Source: Plakobranchus ocellatus (taxonomy: Eukaryota > Mollusca > Gastropoda > Plakobranchidae). Taken from it: a stretch of 24,065 nucleotides of DNA. Position numbers and translations under genes: made by a program. The stretch is from NCBI GenBank assembly GCA_019648995.1, contig BLXT01002349.1:309845-333909 (forward strand). The letters are read 5' to 3'. A model generated the notes under the pieces. The model worked only from the letters and a program-made list of their open reading frames with translations, ran no database searches and was not told where the DNA came from. Below, piece by piece: positions 10,595 through 21,358 of this stretch (position 1 is the stretch's first letter; each line of letters starts with the position of its first letter).

Positions 10595-11568
10595 TCCACT
10601 ATACACAAATGTTAGCAGCTTCAGAGGGGCTTACTGATTTTAGCCATAAATGCATCGATGTATAAAATGCTGCTGTGACGACCAAAAGGGAGAAAAAGAT
10701 CTTGCATTTGGAATGCTCATCACAAATGTGGGTATCATGCCCTTAAAATATAAGAGGACCTTGCAGATAAAGTAATAGGGCATGGGACTTGCACAAACCC
10801 ATTAATCCTTAATCTCAATCAAATATAACTCTTTGTTTTTCTTTTTACTGACTTTAGTAACAGGCTAATTTTGGTGTTAACTATTTTGCGTTGATAGATC
10901 AGCCCTAATCTTTTCTTTTGATGTGCTCATGTTGTAAAAATTAGTACGAAACTTGTTTTCGTGGAAGATAACATCTACAGTAAAATTAAAGTATTCTCTC
11001 CGCATAAAATACAATATCAAATTAGAAAATTTGAATCAACATGTATGATAAGCGAAGGAAATATGACTGTAATTGCTATTTGTACCACTAACAGTACTAT
11101 TTTGATAATTACCAGTGATTTTTCAGTATCAATTTTAGTGTATAAAGATGGTTTATGAAAAGTATAATATATATAGCTATGTCAAAAAATAATTATAGAT
11201 GGTACAGCTGTAAATAAAAGATATTGTGAAGACAGTCATCTCACAATTTCACAGGACAACCTTTTTTCTTTTTTACCTTCAAAATGTGTCGATCTCTTTA
11301 GCATTTGAAAACTTTCACTAGCTCCTTAATAGATGTCTTTCTTCTCCTTCTCTTTTTTTTTTTCTTAGTTCATGGTTAAATTTTAATTGCAGAGACAATT
11401 CTAAACTTAGATATCTCCTGTTTTTTGTTTTTAATCAATGTAAACTTTACTGTTTGAAATTAATATACAATATAAAAATTTAAAAAATCTTACAAGTTAA
11501 AATGTAAACTATGATTGTTCTTACTGTAATATTTGAGATGAAAATTATCCAACCAAAAAAAGAAAGCA

Positions 11569-11590
11569 TTTTTTTTTTTTTTTTTTTTTT
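11569..11590. repeat. Poly-T run
   Basis: Twenty-two consecutive T residues, followed by GGGAG. No retrotransposon body could be attached with confidence. Confidence 0.8.
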
Positions 11591-11833
11591 GGGAGAAGGA
11601 TTGATGAGATCACCCACACACGACTTTTATGAATGTTTTAGGACAATCATGCTGTTAGTTACAATAACAAGTAAATTGATATCTAAAATCACTACTCTAT
11701 GCCAGTTCAACACACAAACATGCAAGAGAATACTAATGAATAAATATACAAATGCAACAAGGTGGGAATACTGAGAAAAAGCACAAATATGCAGATCCAA
11801 AAAACAATCATGCACAGGATGCAAAGCATACAA

Positions 11834-11837
<4 letters not shown>

Positions 11838-11875
<38 letters not shown>
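11838..11875. repeat. (GA)n microsatellite
   Basis: About nineteen uninterrupted GA units. They create spurious Arg-Glu and Leu-Ser repeat frames on the two strands, which are not genes. Confidence 0.95.
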
Positions 11876-11877
<2 letters not shown>

Positions 11878-12226
11878 CTAAAGGAAATAAAGGAAAAGAG
11901 GTCAGTATGCAGTGACGATGCAGACCGTTGCAAGCATGCCTGGTGTAAATTAGACATTCCCAAACCAGGAAAAGAGTAAGGAAAGAGTGGGAGAGGGATG
12001 TAGTCCGACAATCATTAGTTTCCTGGACATACCAAAAACAGACAAAACAATCATAAATAATGAGTGGACCAAAACATTGTATTCATTGGACTCCCTTTGT
12101 TCCATTGGATTATGTGAAAAGTAAACCGACTGAATAGTGAAGAAAAAAACTGACCATATAAAAATTTTTAGTATGCCCGGGGAAAAATACATAATATTCA
12201 TATATACAAATTTTTGGGATAAAAAG

Positions 12227-12290
12227 TAAGGATTTCATGAAGAGGGATTGCATTGATATCTGTCCCAGCCAGATTTCAGTATCTGGAAAA
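12227..12290 (+). repeat. Direct repeat, left copy, ending at assembly gap
   Basis: This 64-base segment ends at the first N. It matches 12420-12484 except for two substitutions and one inserted T. It is either one half of a tandem repeat or an unmerged contig overlap. Confidence 0.9.
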
Positions 12291-12419
12291 NNNNNNNNNN
12301 NNNNNNNNNNNNNNNNNNNNNNNNNNNNNNNNNNNNNNNNNNNNNNNNNNNNNNNNNNNNNNNNNNNNNNNNNNNNNNNNNNNNNNNNNNNNNNNNNNNN
12401 NNNNNNNNNNNNNNNNNNN
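12291..12419. other. Assembly gap (129 N)
   Basis: Run of 129 undetermined bases. Open frames drawn across it are meaningless. Confidence 0.99.
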
Positions 12420-12484
12420 TAAGGATTTCATGAAGAGGGGTTGCATTGATATCTGTCCCATGCCAGATTTCAATATCTGGAAAA
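12420..12484 (+). repeat. Direct repeat, right copy, starting at assembly gap
   Basis: This 65-base segment begins with the first base after the gap and is a near copy of 12227-12290. The two copies sit exactly at the two edges of the gap, which is what an unresolved overlap or a collapsed tandem array would produce. Confidence 0.9.
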
Positions 12485-12713
12485 CATTACCACCGCCTCT
12501 AATCATTCACATTCCTGTGGCACTTTTTTCATTACAAAGTTGGTATTCCCTCTCAAGGCTGTACATAACATAAAACAATGCTCATTTTTCTTTTGATTCA
12601 GCAAATTACAGGCTGTAATGAATGGAACAGGAAAACATGATTAGATGTGTTGCGCTTCAAGGGATAAAATGACCAAACTTTAAAGCATATTCTGTTCAAA
12701 GGGCTTTATGTGG

Positions 12714-12733
12714 GCAAAAAATCCAAGTGTCCC

Positions 12734-12767
<34 letters not shown>

Positions 12768-12789
12768 GACACTTATAGGTTGGATTTTA
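12714..12789. repeat. Imperfect palindrome centred on (TA)n
   Basis: The left arm AAATCCAAGTGTCCCG and the right arm GGGACACTTATAGGTTGGATTT flank 31 bases of alternating TA (12735-12765). The inner 9 bases, aagtgtccc and gggacactt, are perfectly inverted. After a small insertion in the right arm (ATAGGTT) the outer ggattt pairs as well. This can extrude as a long hairpin or cruciform. Confidence 0.75.
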
Positions 12790-12841
12790 GGCTTTCATAT
12801 TTTTTCTGCCACTGTCTAAGATTTCACCCAATGCTTTTTTT

Positions 12842-12873
12842 GCATATATATATACACGGGACACTTATAGGTT
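12842..12873. repeat. Second copy of the TA/gggacacttataggtt unit
   Basis: A short TA run is followed by CACGGGACACTTATAGGTT. The 16 bases gggacacttataggtt repeat those at 12766-12781, 92 bp away, in the same orientation. Confidence 0.75.
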
Positions 12874-14652
12874 TTTTTTTTTCCTTTATTCACCAATCAT
12901 TCAAATCTGATATCACCATCATACCATCATCATTATTTTACTTTTGTCATTATCTAACATGTCATGAGGATAAAGGCGGTGGTGGAGGTGACTGATGATT
13001 ATGATGATGATGTAACTGATAGCGCTATCTTTAAATGAATATGTTTCCATTCTAAACAAAAACAAAATATGATCAAGCAGTCACAATAATCAGTACGTAT
13101 ACAAATTTTTATTGTATCTTTCCTTTCAGTGTAGACAATTTATTAGAGTACACAGGAATATCTGAGAGTGATAACTAAAATGAAAATTGGTATTTGAAAA
13201 CAGGGAGGAGAAAACCATTGCCCTTGCTGAAAATTTAAAATGAGATTCCGAGAAACATGAGTGAAAGCATACCGCAGCCGATTTGCTTCAAATTTTGAAA
13301 TTTGCTAAGGCCCAAATTACAATGAAGCACGTCATGAAAATTAGTAAGAATTTCTGATATAAAGCGCAGGAGGAGGCAGGGTAGCCAATATGTTCAAAGG
13401 TTGTTACAGTTTGATCATGTGCTCAGCATATTATAAGACAGAATAAATATATTTGGTACAAGTATTTAAATTAGAGGAAGAAGAGTAGGGAGTTCTTTTT
13501 CTTTTTTAAATTTGCAATAAGCATTCGTTCTATGCATAGCAGTGAAAAAATGAGAGGGGGAGAATATTGTGCACCTGGCAGAAAGAAAAGATTAAATTAT
13601 TCATAAGGCAAAGAAGAACAACCTTGGACCTGCAAATTGAATTATTAGCAATATAATATCAAGACATGTATCAACTTTCACATGATTTTTTATGATCAAA
13701 ATCAATAATATAAGCAAACAATATTGAAGAAAAAAAAAAAAGAATAATATGAAAAGAAGGATTAGTATTAGCAACAGGACATTTGTTTGAAAATGTAGAA
13801 TCAAAAGCTTAATGGATCAATTTGAGAACACAACAATGATTAAAGAACTATTGTTAATTTTAATACCAATAGATTATCCAATTATAATTACAAAGTTTTA
13901 ACAGACGTGAAAACTTCAGAAAAATGATTTTTCTTGACTGAGATCAAATCATAAAAAATTTGAACCAAAGGCTTTCAGAGAAAAGGTTTCCCCTACTGAA
14001 AAAAAAAATTAACTATTTGAGCACAGATCTAATAAATCTGGTTCAGTATTCAAAATCAATATTTGAAATTACTTTTTTCCTAAATATACATTCATAAATC
14101 AAGTAGCTTCTCTGTGCAAAAACTATTTTAGCAACAAAATGTTTTTCACACCCTATGATTTATCCAAATATTTACTGACAAAGAAAGCTTTAAAACTTAA
14201 TCCCACGTCTAGGCAAGAAAAGTAGGGCTTCTTGCTTTTTCTTTAGGGATGTATTGATAAGGACATGGCTGAATCTTAAAACTAACAAGAAAACTGCATG
14301 ACACACAAAGCTGACAGTGCAATTGATGGCATAGTATTACAAACATGAGAGGGCAAGTGATCTAAATAGTACAAATAAGGTTAAGTTTATATAAAATGTT
14401 GTTGAGCTAATTTTTGTAACATACTGCAAGGATATACAGGCCGCAATGAAATGTTAAAATTCTAGCCTGTGCAGAAATAGCTCAAAGATATACATATATG
14501 TAAATACTTCAGAAAGATAAACTAACTAAGCGGTGAGACGGACAAGTCTAGCTCACAAAAAAAAGCTGAATAGAGTCACGAGTGCAATTTTATACTTGGT
14601 GCATAAGACAAGACATGGGGGGAAAAGACAAAATTTAAAATGACCACTACTG

Positions 14653-14655
14653 TGA

Positions 14656-14696
<41 letters not shown>

Positions 14697-14703
14697 AGAG
14701 AGG

Positions 14704-14759
<56 letters not shown>
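14653..14759. repeat. (GA)n with an internal G11 tract
   Basis: Purine-only tract on the plus strand: GA units, eleven consecutive G residues (14686-14696), GGGA units, then about 25 more GA units. The 118-codon Leu/Ser frame on the minus strand is an artefact of this repeat. Confidence 0.95.
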
Positions 14760-14766
<7 letters not shown>

Positions 14767-15203
14767 ACTGATAAGTGAAAAGAGAGTGAGTAGCTGGGAG
14801 GGGAAAAGTGAAAATTGCTGCTAAAGCTTAGACAAGGCGGAGTATAACTGAGCTTCACACAAGGATAGGCTTTACTGCTGTGAGAAACAGGGCATATATT
14901 TTGTAGCATACTTACATGATCACATTGCTACAGTTACCTGCAAGTATCTGGTTTGTTCTCCAGATAACTTCAACTAGACGCCTTTTGAACTCTCATTTCT
15001 TGTGCTTAAAGTTTTCAGGGTTTAGGCTGTTATAGGCTCATTCAATAACTGGGCATTCAAGCTCCATCAAATGTTTCCTTTTTGGCTCCGTAAAATATTC
15101 ATTTGGGCCTCAAGAAAATCATCAATTCATCCTGTTGCCCTGAGATCACTGATGAATGGTGGACTGGGTGTATCAACAGTCAACAATCCTTTTGCAATCC
15201 TTG

Positions 15204-15225
15204 TTTTTTTTTTTTTTTTTTTTTT
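15204..15225. repeat. Poly-T run
   Basis: Twenty-two consecutive T residues, so a 22-base A tract on the minus strand. No clear retrogene or SINE body is attached. Confidence 0.85.
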
Positions 15226-16506
15226 GCTTTTAAGTGTGACAGATTTCAACTATGTAAGGTGATTTATTTATTTTAGCAGGTCTAAATAATTTAGTTTTTG
15301 CAATCACTGTCTACTGGAAAAGGCGAAAAAGAGGCAGTACGTTGAAAATAAATTTCATGGCAAGAAAGGTATAAAAAAAAAAGCCACAAATCTTCCAAGC
15401 ATCAATGTAAATGATTCTTTCAAGTCAAGCCATGTCATTAGCCATCAAGTAATTGTGGAGTTGCATATCACTGCCGTTTGCCATAATAACATCACTATTG
15501 ATACTTGAGAAAGTGGCCATAGGACTGACAGGTCTCGATGAGGCTGTAGTCAATATGTCAGTACAGAGTTTAAGCAAGATGGTGTCAGTCTTGATTTTGC
15601 TCTACGCCACAAAGCTGACCAAGAATGATCACTTTAACTACAACAATGATCTTCTACATAGACAAGACAAACTCTGAAACATACAGACTGTAGCAGTGAA
15701 GATTGACAATTAGCAGCTTAAAGGACAAGCAGACAAGACTATAAAAAGCATCAAAGCTCTCAGTCTCCAGGACCTTGGCAAAGTCACATGCAGCTACATT
15801 GAAGAGACTTTACACTCACGCAGTCTCAGCACACCATCGAAACACTACAGTAATTTTAGTACTGTTAAAACTGAGAAGTCACTCCTAAATCCTAATGATA
15901 TTCTTTTTGTGTGTGGTATTTTAAAGGTCCATACATAACAGCAATGCGAACACATAATACAACAAACTGAACTTTTGAAATCATAATGGAAACAAAGTAA
16001 TTTTTCAAAAAAAAGAATAAGGGTTTATTTCTTTCTTTTAAGGGAATAAAATATTATAATGCTTCATGACAGAAATGTTTAGGTGTAAAATACCAGCTAC
16101 ACAGTTGTTATTATATCTAAATACCATCAAAATATCTAGATGCCAAACAATGCACACAGAATATAGTTCCCGGACTATAACCAGACAAAACATGGTTGTA
16201 AATATAAAAAAGAAAAAAGAAACAAATATAACAACACATTTTGAGTTACAATGTATTTATCATTGTCAATTATTTATAACAAATGGAAGGAAGAAAAACT
16301 GATTTTTCCCCCCTTTTCTTGGGTAGTGTCAATGTTGTGTTATTTTTTAGTACAACTTATTGACTATCTGTCACAGTATGAGGAAACCTAGGTGAAAACA
16401 ACTAAAGAGCAGAGGAAAATTTTAGCATGTCCAGCATTACATTGTAACTTTAATATTAGCACTGATGGTTGTTCAAACGTCCTTTATTCACCTCTCCAGT
16501 TTAGAT

Positions 16507-16538
16507 CAATCCATGTGCACTGAAATGCACATGGATTG
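16507..16538. repeat. Perfect 13-bp inverted repeat, 6-base spacer
   Basis: caatccatgtgca (16507-16519) and tgcacatggattg (16526-16538) are exact reverse complements separated by ctgaaa. The stem is mixed in composition, unlike the A/T-rich surroundings. The hairpin is too short for an ordinary microRNA precursor, and it is not followed by the T run expected of a terminator. Confidence 0.9.
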
Positions 16539-16980
16539 CACCTCAGAGAGATGGCTTATGAACCTGTGTTCCAAAAAATGTTGCGTATGGTCAATCAATT
16601 ATCTGATATATAAATGTTTCCATATAAAAGAATAACATTATTATGATAATAATTATTATTATAACCTGAAGCAACCTAGTGCTTTAAATATTTATCAGCA
16701 AGAGTAAGACTAAACCAAATAATAAAAAAAAGTCATTCAAAACTTTGGATTGGTCCATTCAAAGAATCTTTCTACTCCATTTAATTTTTTTATTCAAACT
16801 TTTGTATATTTTTATAGAAGAAAAAAAATTAATTGAAAATTTTGCTGCAGAAAATTTCTTCCACAATCCTTATATGTACATAAAAACATACTGCAAAGGT
16901 TTTCTTTTTCACACATTTTTTCAAATACATTTTAAGAAAAATAAAAGAAAGGAAATATGCAAAAACTTAAAATTAGAATA

Positions 16981-17008
16981 ATAAAAAAATAAATAAATAA
17001 ATAAAAAA
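16981..17008. repeat. (AAAT)n microsatellite
   Basis: A-run followed by about four AAAT units and a further A-run. Confidence 0.75.
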
Positions 17009-19095
17009 CATAAAAAAACCCAAAAAGGAAATCCTTACTAAAGACACTTTGTAAATTAAAACTTTATACCACATTGGATTTGTATATTATGTCACACAGT
17101 CTTCTCTTTGCTTTACATATGGATAGAGCCTACAATAAGGGCAGATTGTTTAAACCTTGATTTCCCCACACTAATACTTCATAGATATATATACTATTTC
17201 TGACATACATAAAACAACAACGGACAAAGGAAAAAAGCATATGCAGCCCATGTAGTTCAACTGAAATATGAGACATCTATCATTTACTACAGAGATGGAG
17301 AGAACATTCAGTTCCCAGCAAATGGATGGAGATAGAGAACTGTATTCTTTTGGAAAACTTTTTCATGTAGGAATCCTTACCATTGACAAGTTGCACATAT
17401 TATCTAGCCTAAAGCTGCATGACATTGGTACAAGGGAGGTTGAATAAGTCTTTGGTCCAACTATGAAAGAGAATAATGAAATTCTGTTACCCTTTTGGCA
17501 ATTTATTTGAAACACACCTGGTAAATTTTCAGGAAAATCTGACAGTAAAAAGGCTTCAGCCAGCACTTTCAATGAGATTATCCTAAAATATCTGTGATTC
17601 CCTTTGCCAAAGCTTTTCCATGGAGCTTGTTGAGAATCGCTCTGTTATAAAGTTTTTACACTTAGAAAGAAAATTTGCTATGGATAATCCAAGTTTATGA
17701 TTAGAAATGTCCTTATTCTAATACTGAAATTTACGGGGTAATTGGTTCATATCTCCAGAGTGTAATATGAAGGACACCCATCACTTGAAATAACTGAGGA
17801 GAATGTTACCATGGTTCAGTTGGCATTACAAGTTTGACAAATACTTGTTAAACATCTTTCAAATGAAACTAGAGAGATTGCAAAAATGAGTTACTCTGCA
17901 GGATTACTTTGCAGATAAATAAGTGAGCAGCAAGTTAGAAAATTCTATCTTCATTCATTCATTCATAATTAGACCAAAGACTTCTTGAGCCCCACTCATA
18001 AATATAAATCCCATTATAAACGTAAAAGTCATATATAGAAAAATACCCCAGAAATAGAATAAATGTGGTTTTAACAAAAACTTTTGCTCAAAAATGGTGA
18101 ATTGTAGTCTTTACAGATTATGATACCAAGTATGCCTGGAAATAACAATTTCATGTGGCTACATTTGTACAGTGTTCATGATAATTCTATTCCATTGACA
18201 TATTGAAATTTTTATGTACAACATTGTCAATATGAGATCACACATCTACACACATACTCTTCAACATAACTTAGCTTTATTTCTCAACCTTCACTGGGGC
18301 TCTAATGGTGGAAAATTCTGCTAAAATAACATAATTGGTCACTGCAAACTCTTGTGTACACTGCTGCCCACAGTAAGCAGGCTGCTTGACTACCAAGGTA
18401 GAGGTGATTGATTCAATGCCCATTCCTAACCACCAAATTTTATTTGCTGCTGAATGGCCACCTATCATAAACTGGGTAGTTGACTCAGCAAAAAAAGCAT
18501 TAAGGCAAGAAAAAGACCCAATGACCCACAATACTGTCTGCCCAGAAAAAAAGAAACAAACAAGACCCTGTTCCTGGTGTTCCAACACATAAGGGACTCA
18601 CTTTTAACTACTAGTAAAATCATAAAGAGCTTATAAAAAATGTGAATGAAAGAGTAAAAGCCTGATTAAAAGAGGTGCACTTAGTCCACAAAGATCACAA
18701 AGCTTGGAAGAGAGAGAAACAGGAGAGAGGCATATGTGCAAGGATACTTGGTCAAAATCAATAAGGACAAGAATGATCAACAAATAATGCAATGCAAAGG
18801 TTTGCTACCATGCTATGATCCCCACGGGTGTTCGCCGTTTTTAATACTTCCTGTTACATGTGATTATTACCTTTTAACTGAACTAATTGTTACATTTCAT
18901 TACATTCACTACACTAAAACAATTGTATGAAAGCAGTAAAAACCAATGTATTGGGAAAAAAAAATGCGGACGCGGCGCATTTGCAATTATCATTACTAAT
19001 GACAGGGGTAAAAATAATGATTTATACAACTGTTACATTCTATTAATTAGTTGTATCCTCAGTATCAAGAAAACAAATATACCTCTCTTGCTTCA

Positions 19096-19236
19096 TCAGT
19101 TTTTATTCCATAGGTTTAGTGTTTGTTTGACTGAATTCAGCTTTACTGGTACCATGGGGGACCCATCATTCAAAATGCCTCGCCCGGGTTGTGTTTTATC
19201 ATTATTATGCCCTTGTCGGGCAACAGGATAAGGCAT
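19096..19236 (-). CDS. Candidate exon C: cassette exon or third alternative tail
   Basis: On the minus strand, TTTACAG stands directly before an open segment that begins MPYPVARQGHNNDK, continues TQPGRGILNDGSPMVP (30 codons, 19236-19147) and then meets CCA|GTAAAG, a usable but not ideal donor. The 90 bases would keep phase 0, so it could be spliced upstream of exon A without changing frame. If the donor is ignored, reading continues through VKLNSVKQTLNLWNKN to a TGA at 19098-19096, with an AATAAA at 19107-19102 overlapping the end, so a third 46-residue tail is also possible. Composition is GC- and CpG-richer than the flanks. The polypyrimidine tract is weak and the protein is unrecognised. 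It lies in the intron between exons B and A, in the same orientation. Confidence 0.4.
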   Translation of the reverse strand: MPYPVARQGHNNDKTQPGRGILNDGSPMVPVKLNSVKQTLNLWNKN

Positions 19237-20191
19237 CTGTAAATTGTACCTAGTGACTGAAGTGAACTCTGAATCTCTGCAATTTACTTCTATGTATGTA
19301 CTCAGCCACAACAGCACACAATCTATGAGCAACAATTTAAAACAATGCAATGTTCATTAAAAGTTTAACAATTAGACAACACATTCATTCCTTCAAGAAG
19401 CTCATTCATACTTTTCAATAATTCACTCATCGTATTCCTTCACCTTCACCTATCCCTTAAGCGGGTTGCTCATGGTGGCACCATGGGTGTTCTCTTCACC
19501 AAACTTATTGTATTAATGGGATCTAAATGATTAAAACAATAAAGTGAGTAACAAAATTAAAATATAGGAATGAATAAGATTGCAGCTGGACAACGGAGGT
19601 GATGCTAACATGTGATGAAATATACCCATTTCTGTAGCATATGCATAAATGTATGACACTCAAAAGCAGGACAAGCATTTTTGATAATACATCAAATACA
19701 CATCTTGGTAAACTGCAGAAGATGAAGCACTTTGGTGCTTGTATTAATCAATATCGTATAAATTTATAAATTCCAACTCATTTTTTCCTTTTGGGAGTTG
19801 TAGGAGTCTTTCTTTGTATCTGCTGTAGGGGGGAGCAAAATATAGCATTGACTTCTGGGTATAGGACTTTCTCACTGTCAGTTCTATAATGATAATTAAT
19901 TGTCATGAATAAATCTTGTTTTCTAAAGGATTTCTTCCCCTGCATCAGAAAAGACCCAAGCCATTTTACTTTAACATCTATCTTCTCCCCTAAGTAGTGA
20001 AAAGAGGCAGGTTTTTTATAGTGGCTAAAAATTCAAAGATGCTGTACATTTCCCTTGAAGTAAAAATTATTATCTACAGGTAAAAAATGATGCATTGTCA
20101 ACACCTATCAGAAAAACAAATTTTAATACAAAGTCAATTTCCCTGTAAGCCCACTCAGGAAAAAAAAAATCATCCAACATAAGCGTTCTTG

Positions 20192-20217
20192 TTTTTTTTT
20201 CTTTTTTTTTTTTTTTT
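20192..20217. repeat. Interrupted poly-T tract
   Basis: Nine T residues, one C, then sixteen T residues. Confidence 0.8.
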
Positions 20218-20793
20218 CAATTTGTCAGAATAAAAACAGATGTAATTTGAGCGAAAGAGGTAATTAAAAAAAAAACATTGTTAATGGATAAAATTAATCA
20301 AGGGCACAATTTTTACTTTACTGAATCATCAATAAATACAATAATTTTCTTCTTAATTGGGTGCATCAACTGCATATTCATATTCACACTAACAAAACAA
20401 AATAAAAAAAAAAGACAACAAAAACAATGACAACCTATTAAAAAAGCATAACAAAAAGAAGTAAATTGCATAATTTCTCCTCCTCTTACTTTTTTTTGTT
20501 TTCGTTGAGCAGACTTTTGCAATGACTTAAAGGTATATAAAGGAGTTGTAAGAGCTTTACACATATTTGCTTTTCAAGATGACTAAAATCCACAGTGCCA
20601 AACTATTGGTATTTTGTGCAAAACATCATGGAAGATTTCTGGCCATGGAAAATACACTACACAAAAGGCGTGTCTAAATGTACAAAGAAATAGAGTGGTT
20701 ACATAAATTGAGGGGGCAAAAAAAAATTATTACCTGTGAATTTGATATTGCAAAATGAAAGCAAAACGAAGAAAGTTTTCCTTTCTTGTGCAC

Positions 20794-20820
20794 GTGTGTA
20801 TGTATGTGTGTGTGTGTGTG
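20794..20820. repeat. (GT)n microsatellite
   Basis: Alternating GT with two TATG interruptions at its left end. It is followed by sequence that is not repetitive. Confidence 0.85.
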
Positions 20821-21261
20821 CTAAATTACAAATACTTCAGTCGGATGAACATAGTGGTAACAGGAACACAATGTAGTATGTCATTGCATTATGATGATGA
20901 TTAACAATGTATGATAATAGACCATCTTAACCAGGCTATCCAGGTGGCTAAGGCTGGCTGTTCATGTTTTTATAGAGCTCGTTGCCACTTTTCCTTTCTC
21001 TTGCTGCTGGCCAATAGAAACAGACGTCACATGCTGGTATTTTGTTTAAACTCCACTAATTTTTCTCAACTCATGGCTTTTAGTTCGTTCATAGAGACAT
21101 TAATGGCTGCTATGTCGAACAAATTTAAACTCACAAGCCAGGCTGGAAGTCTTATCTATGTCTGAAGGCTTCGGTCTCGTTTAGTCCATTGTTTTCCGAC
21201 CTTGTGTGTCTTGGTAGGCACTCGTTAGATGCAAACTTGATTCATGATGAAACCATTTGCG

Positions 21262-21267
21262 TTTAAT
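21262..21267 (-). promoter_or_regulatory. Candidate polyadenylation signal ATTAAA for exon B transcripts
   Basis: This common variant hexamer lies about 92 bases after the exon B stop on the minus strand, a plausible place for a short 3' untranslated region. No clear GU-rich element follows, so it is only a candidate. Confidence 0.35.
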
Positions 21268-21358
21268 TTTTCTTACATATGTCATGATTTTCGCACCCCT
21301 TTTTCCTATTCTTAGCTTCAGTGTAGCACGCTACCTACAAAAGTAGGAAGTATCAATG

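Larger units (their letters stand above)
9471..12226 (-). other. Intron between exon A and upstream exons, distal part
   Basis: A/T-rich, with stops in all frames. It contains the possible MITE at 10128-10594, a 22-base T run and the GA microsatellite listed separately. The plus-strand frames at 10961-11158 and 11511-11774 have A/T-biased composition and no splice or domain support, so I treat them as chance. Confidence 0.6.
12485..19095 (-). other. Intron, middle part
   Basis: About 6.6 kb without a supported exon on either strand. It holds the TA-centred palindrome, GA/G and T-run microsatellites and the perfect inverted repeat at 16507-16538, all listed separately. Less A/T-rich patches at about 15440-15870 and 18290-18590 have open frames of 74 and 103 codons, but no recognisable motif and no convincing splice context. 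The 18330-18440 part faintly resembles a tRNA-like SINE head (gattcaatgcc as B box), too weak to call. Confidence 0.5.
19240..21200 (-). other. Intron and 3' flank between candidate exon C and exon B
   Basis: A/T-rich noncoding DNA. It contains a split poly-T tract and a GT repeat. The 84-codon plus-strand frame at 20911-21165 is less A/T-rich but shows no domain or splice support. A 12-base match, tggYaccatggg, links 19147-19158 with 19476-19487, but the second site has stops in every frame. Confidence 0.5.

Noticed and set aside
11752..12011. Frames with Arg-Glu or Leu-Ser repeats on both strands
   Set aside because: Both come from the (GA)n run at 11838-11875.
12237..12573. Open frames crossing the N gap
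   Set aside because: Continuity is an artefact of undetermined bases.
14553..14909. 118-codon minus-strand frame rich in Leu-Ser
   Set aside because: It is the translation of the GA microsatellite at 14653-14759; flanking codons show no domain.
15453..15677. 74-codon plus-strand frame in a less A/T-rich patch
   Set aside because: No domain, no splice context, and the surrounding patch (15440-15870) is stop-ridden in all frames.
18277..18588. 103-codon minus-strand frame and a possible tRNA-like SINE head around 18330-18440
   Set aside because: No recognisable protein motif; the tRNA-like A and B boxes are too degenerate and no arm folds well.
18758..18850. Minus-strand frame EVLKTANTRGDHSM and onward after AACAG
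   Set aside because: The polypyrimidine tract is poor, the donor ATG|GTAGCA is weak, and no conservation can be judged; kept only as a note.
19453..19527. Possible extra exon after TTTTAATCATTTAG, with a CCCATGGTGCCA match to candidate exon C
   Set aside because: All three phases from that acceptor hit a stop within the segment; the 12-base match may be chance.
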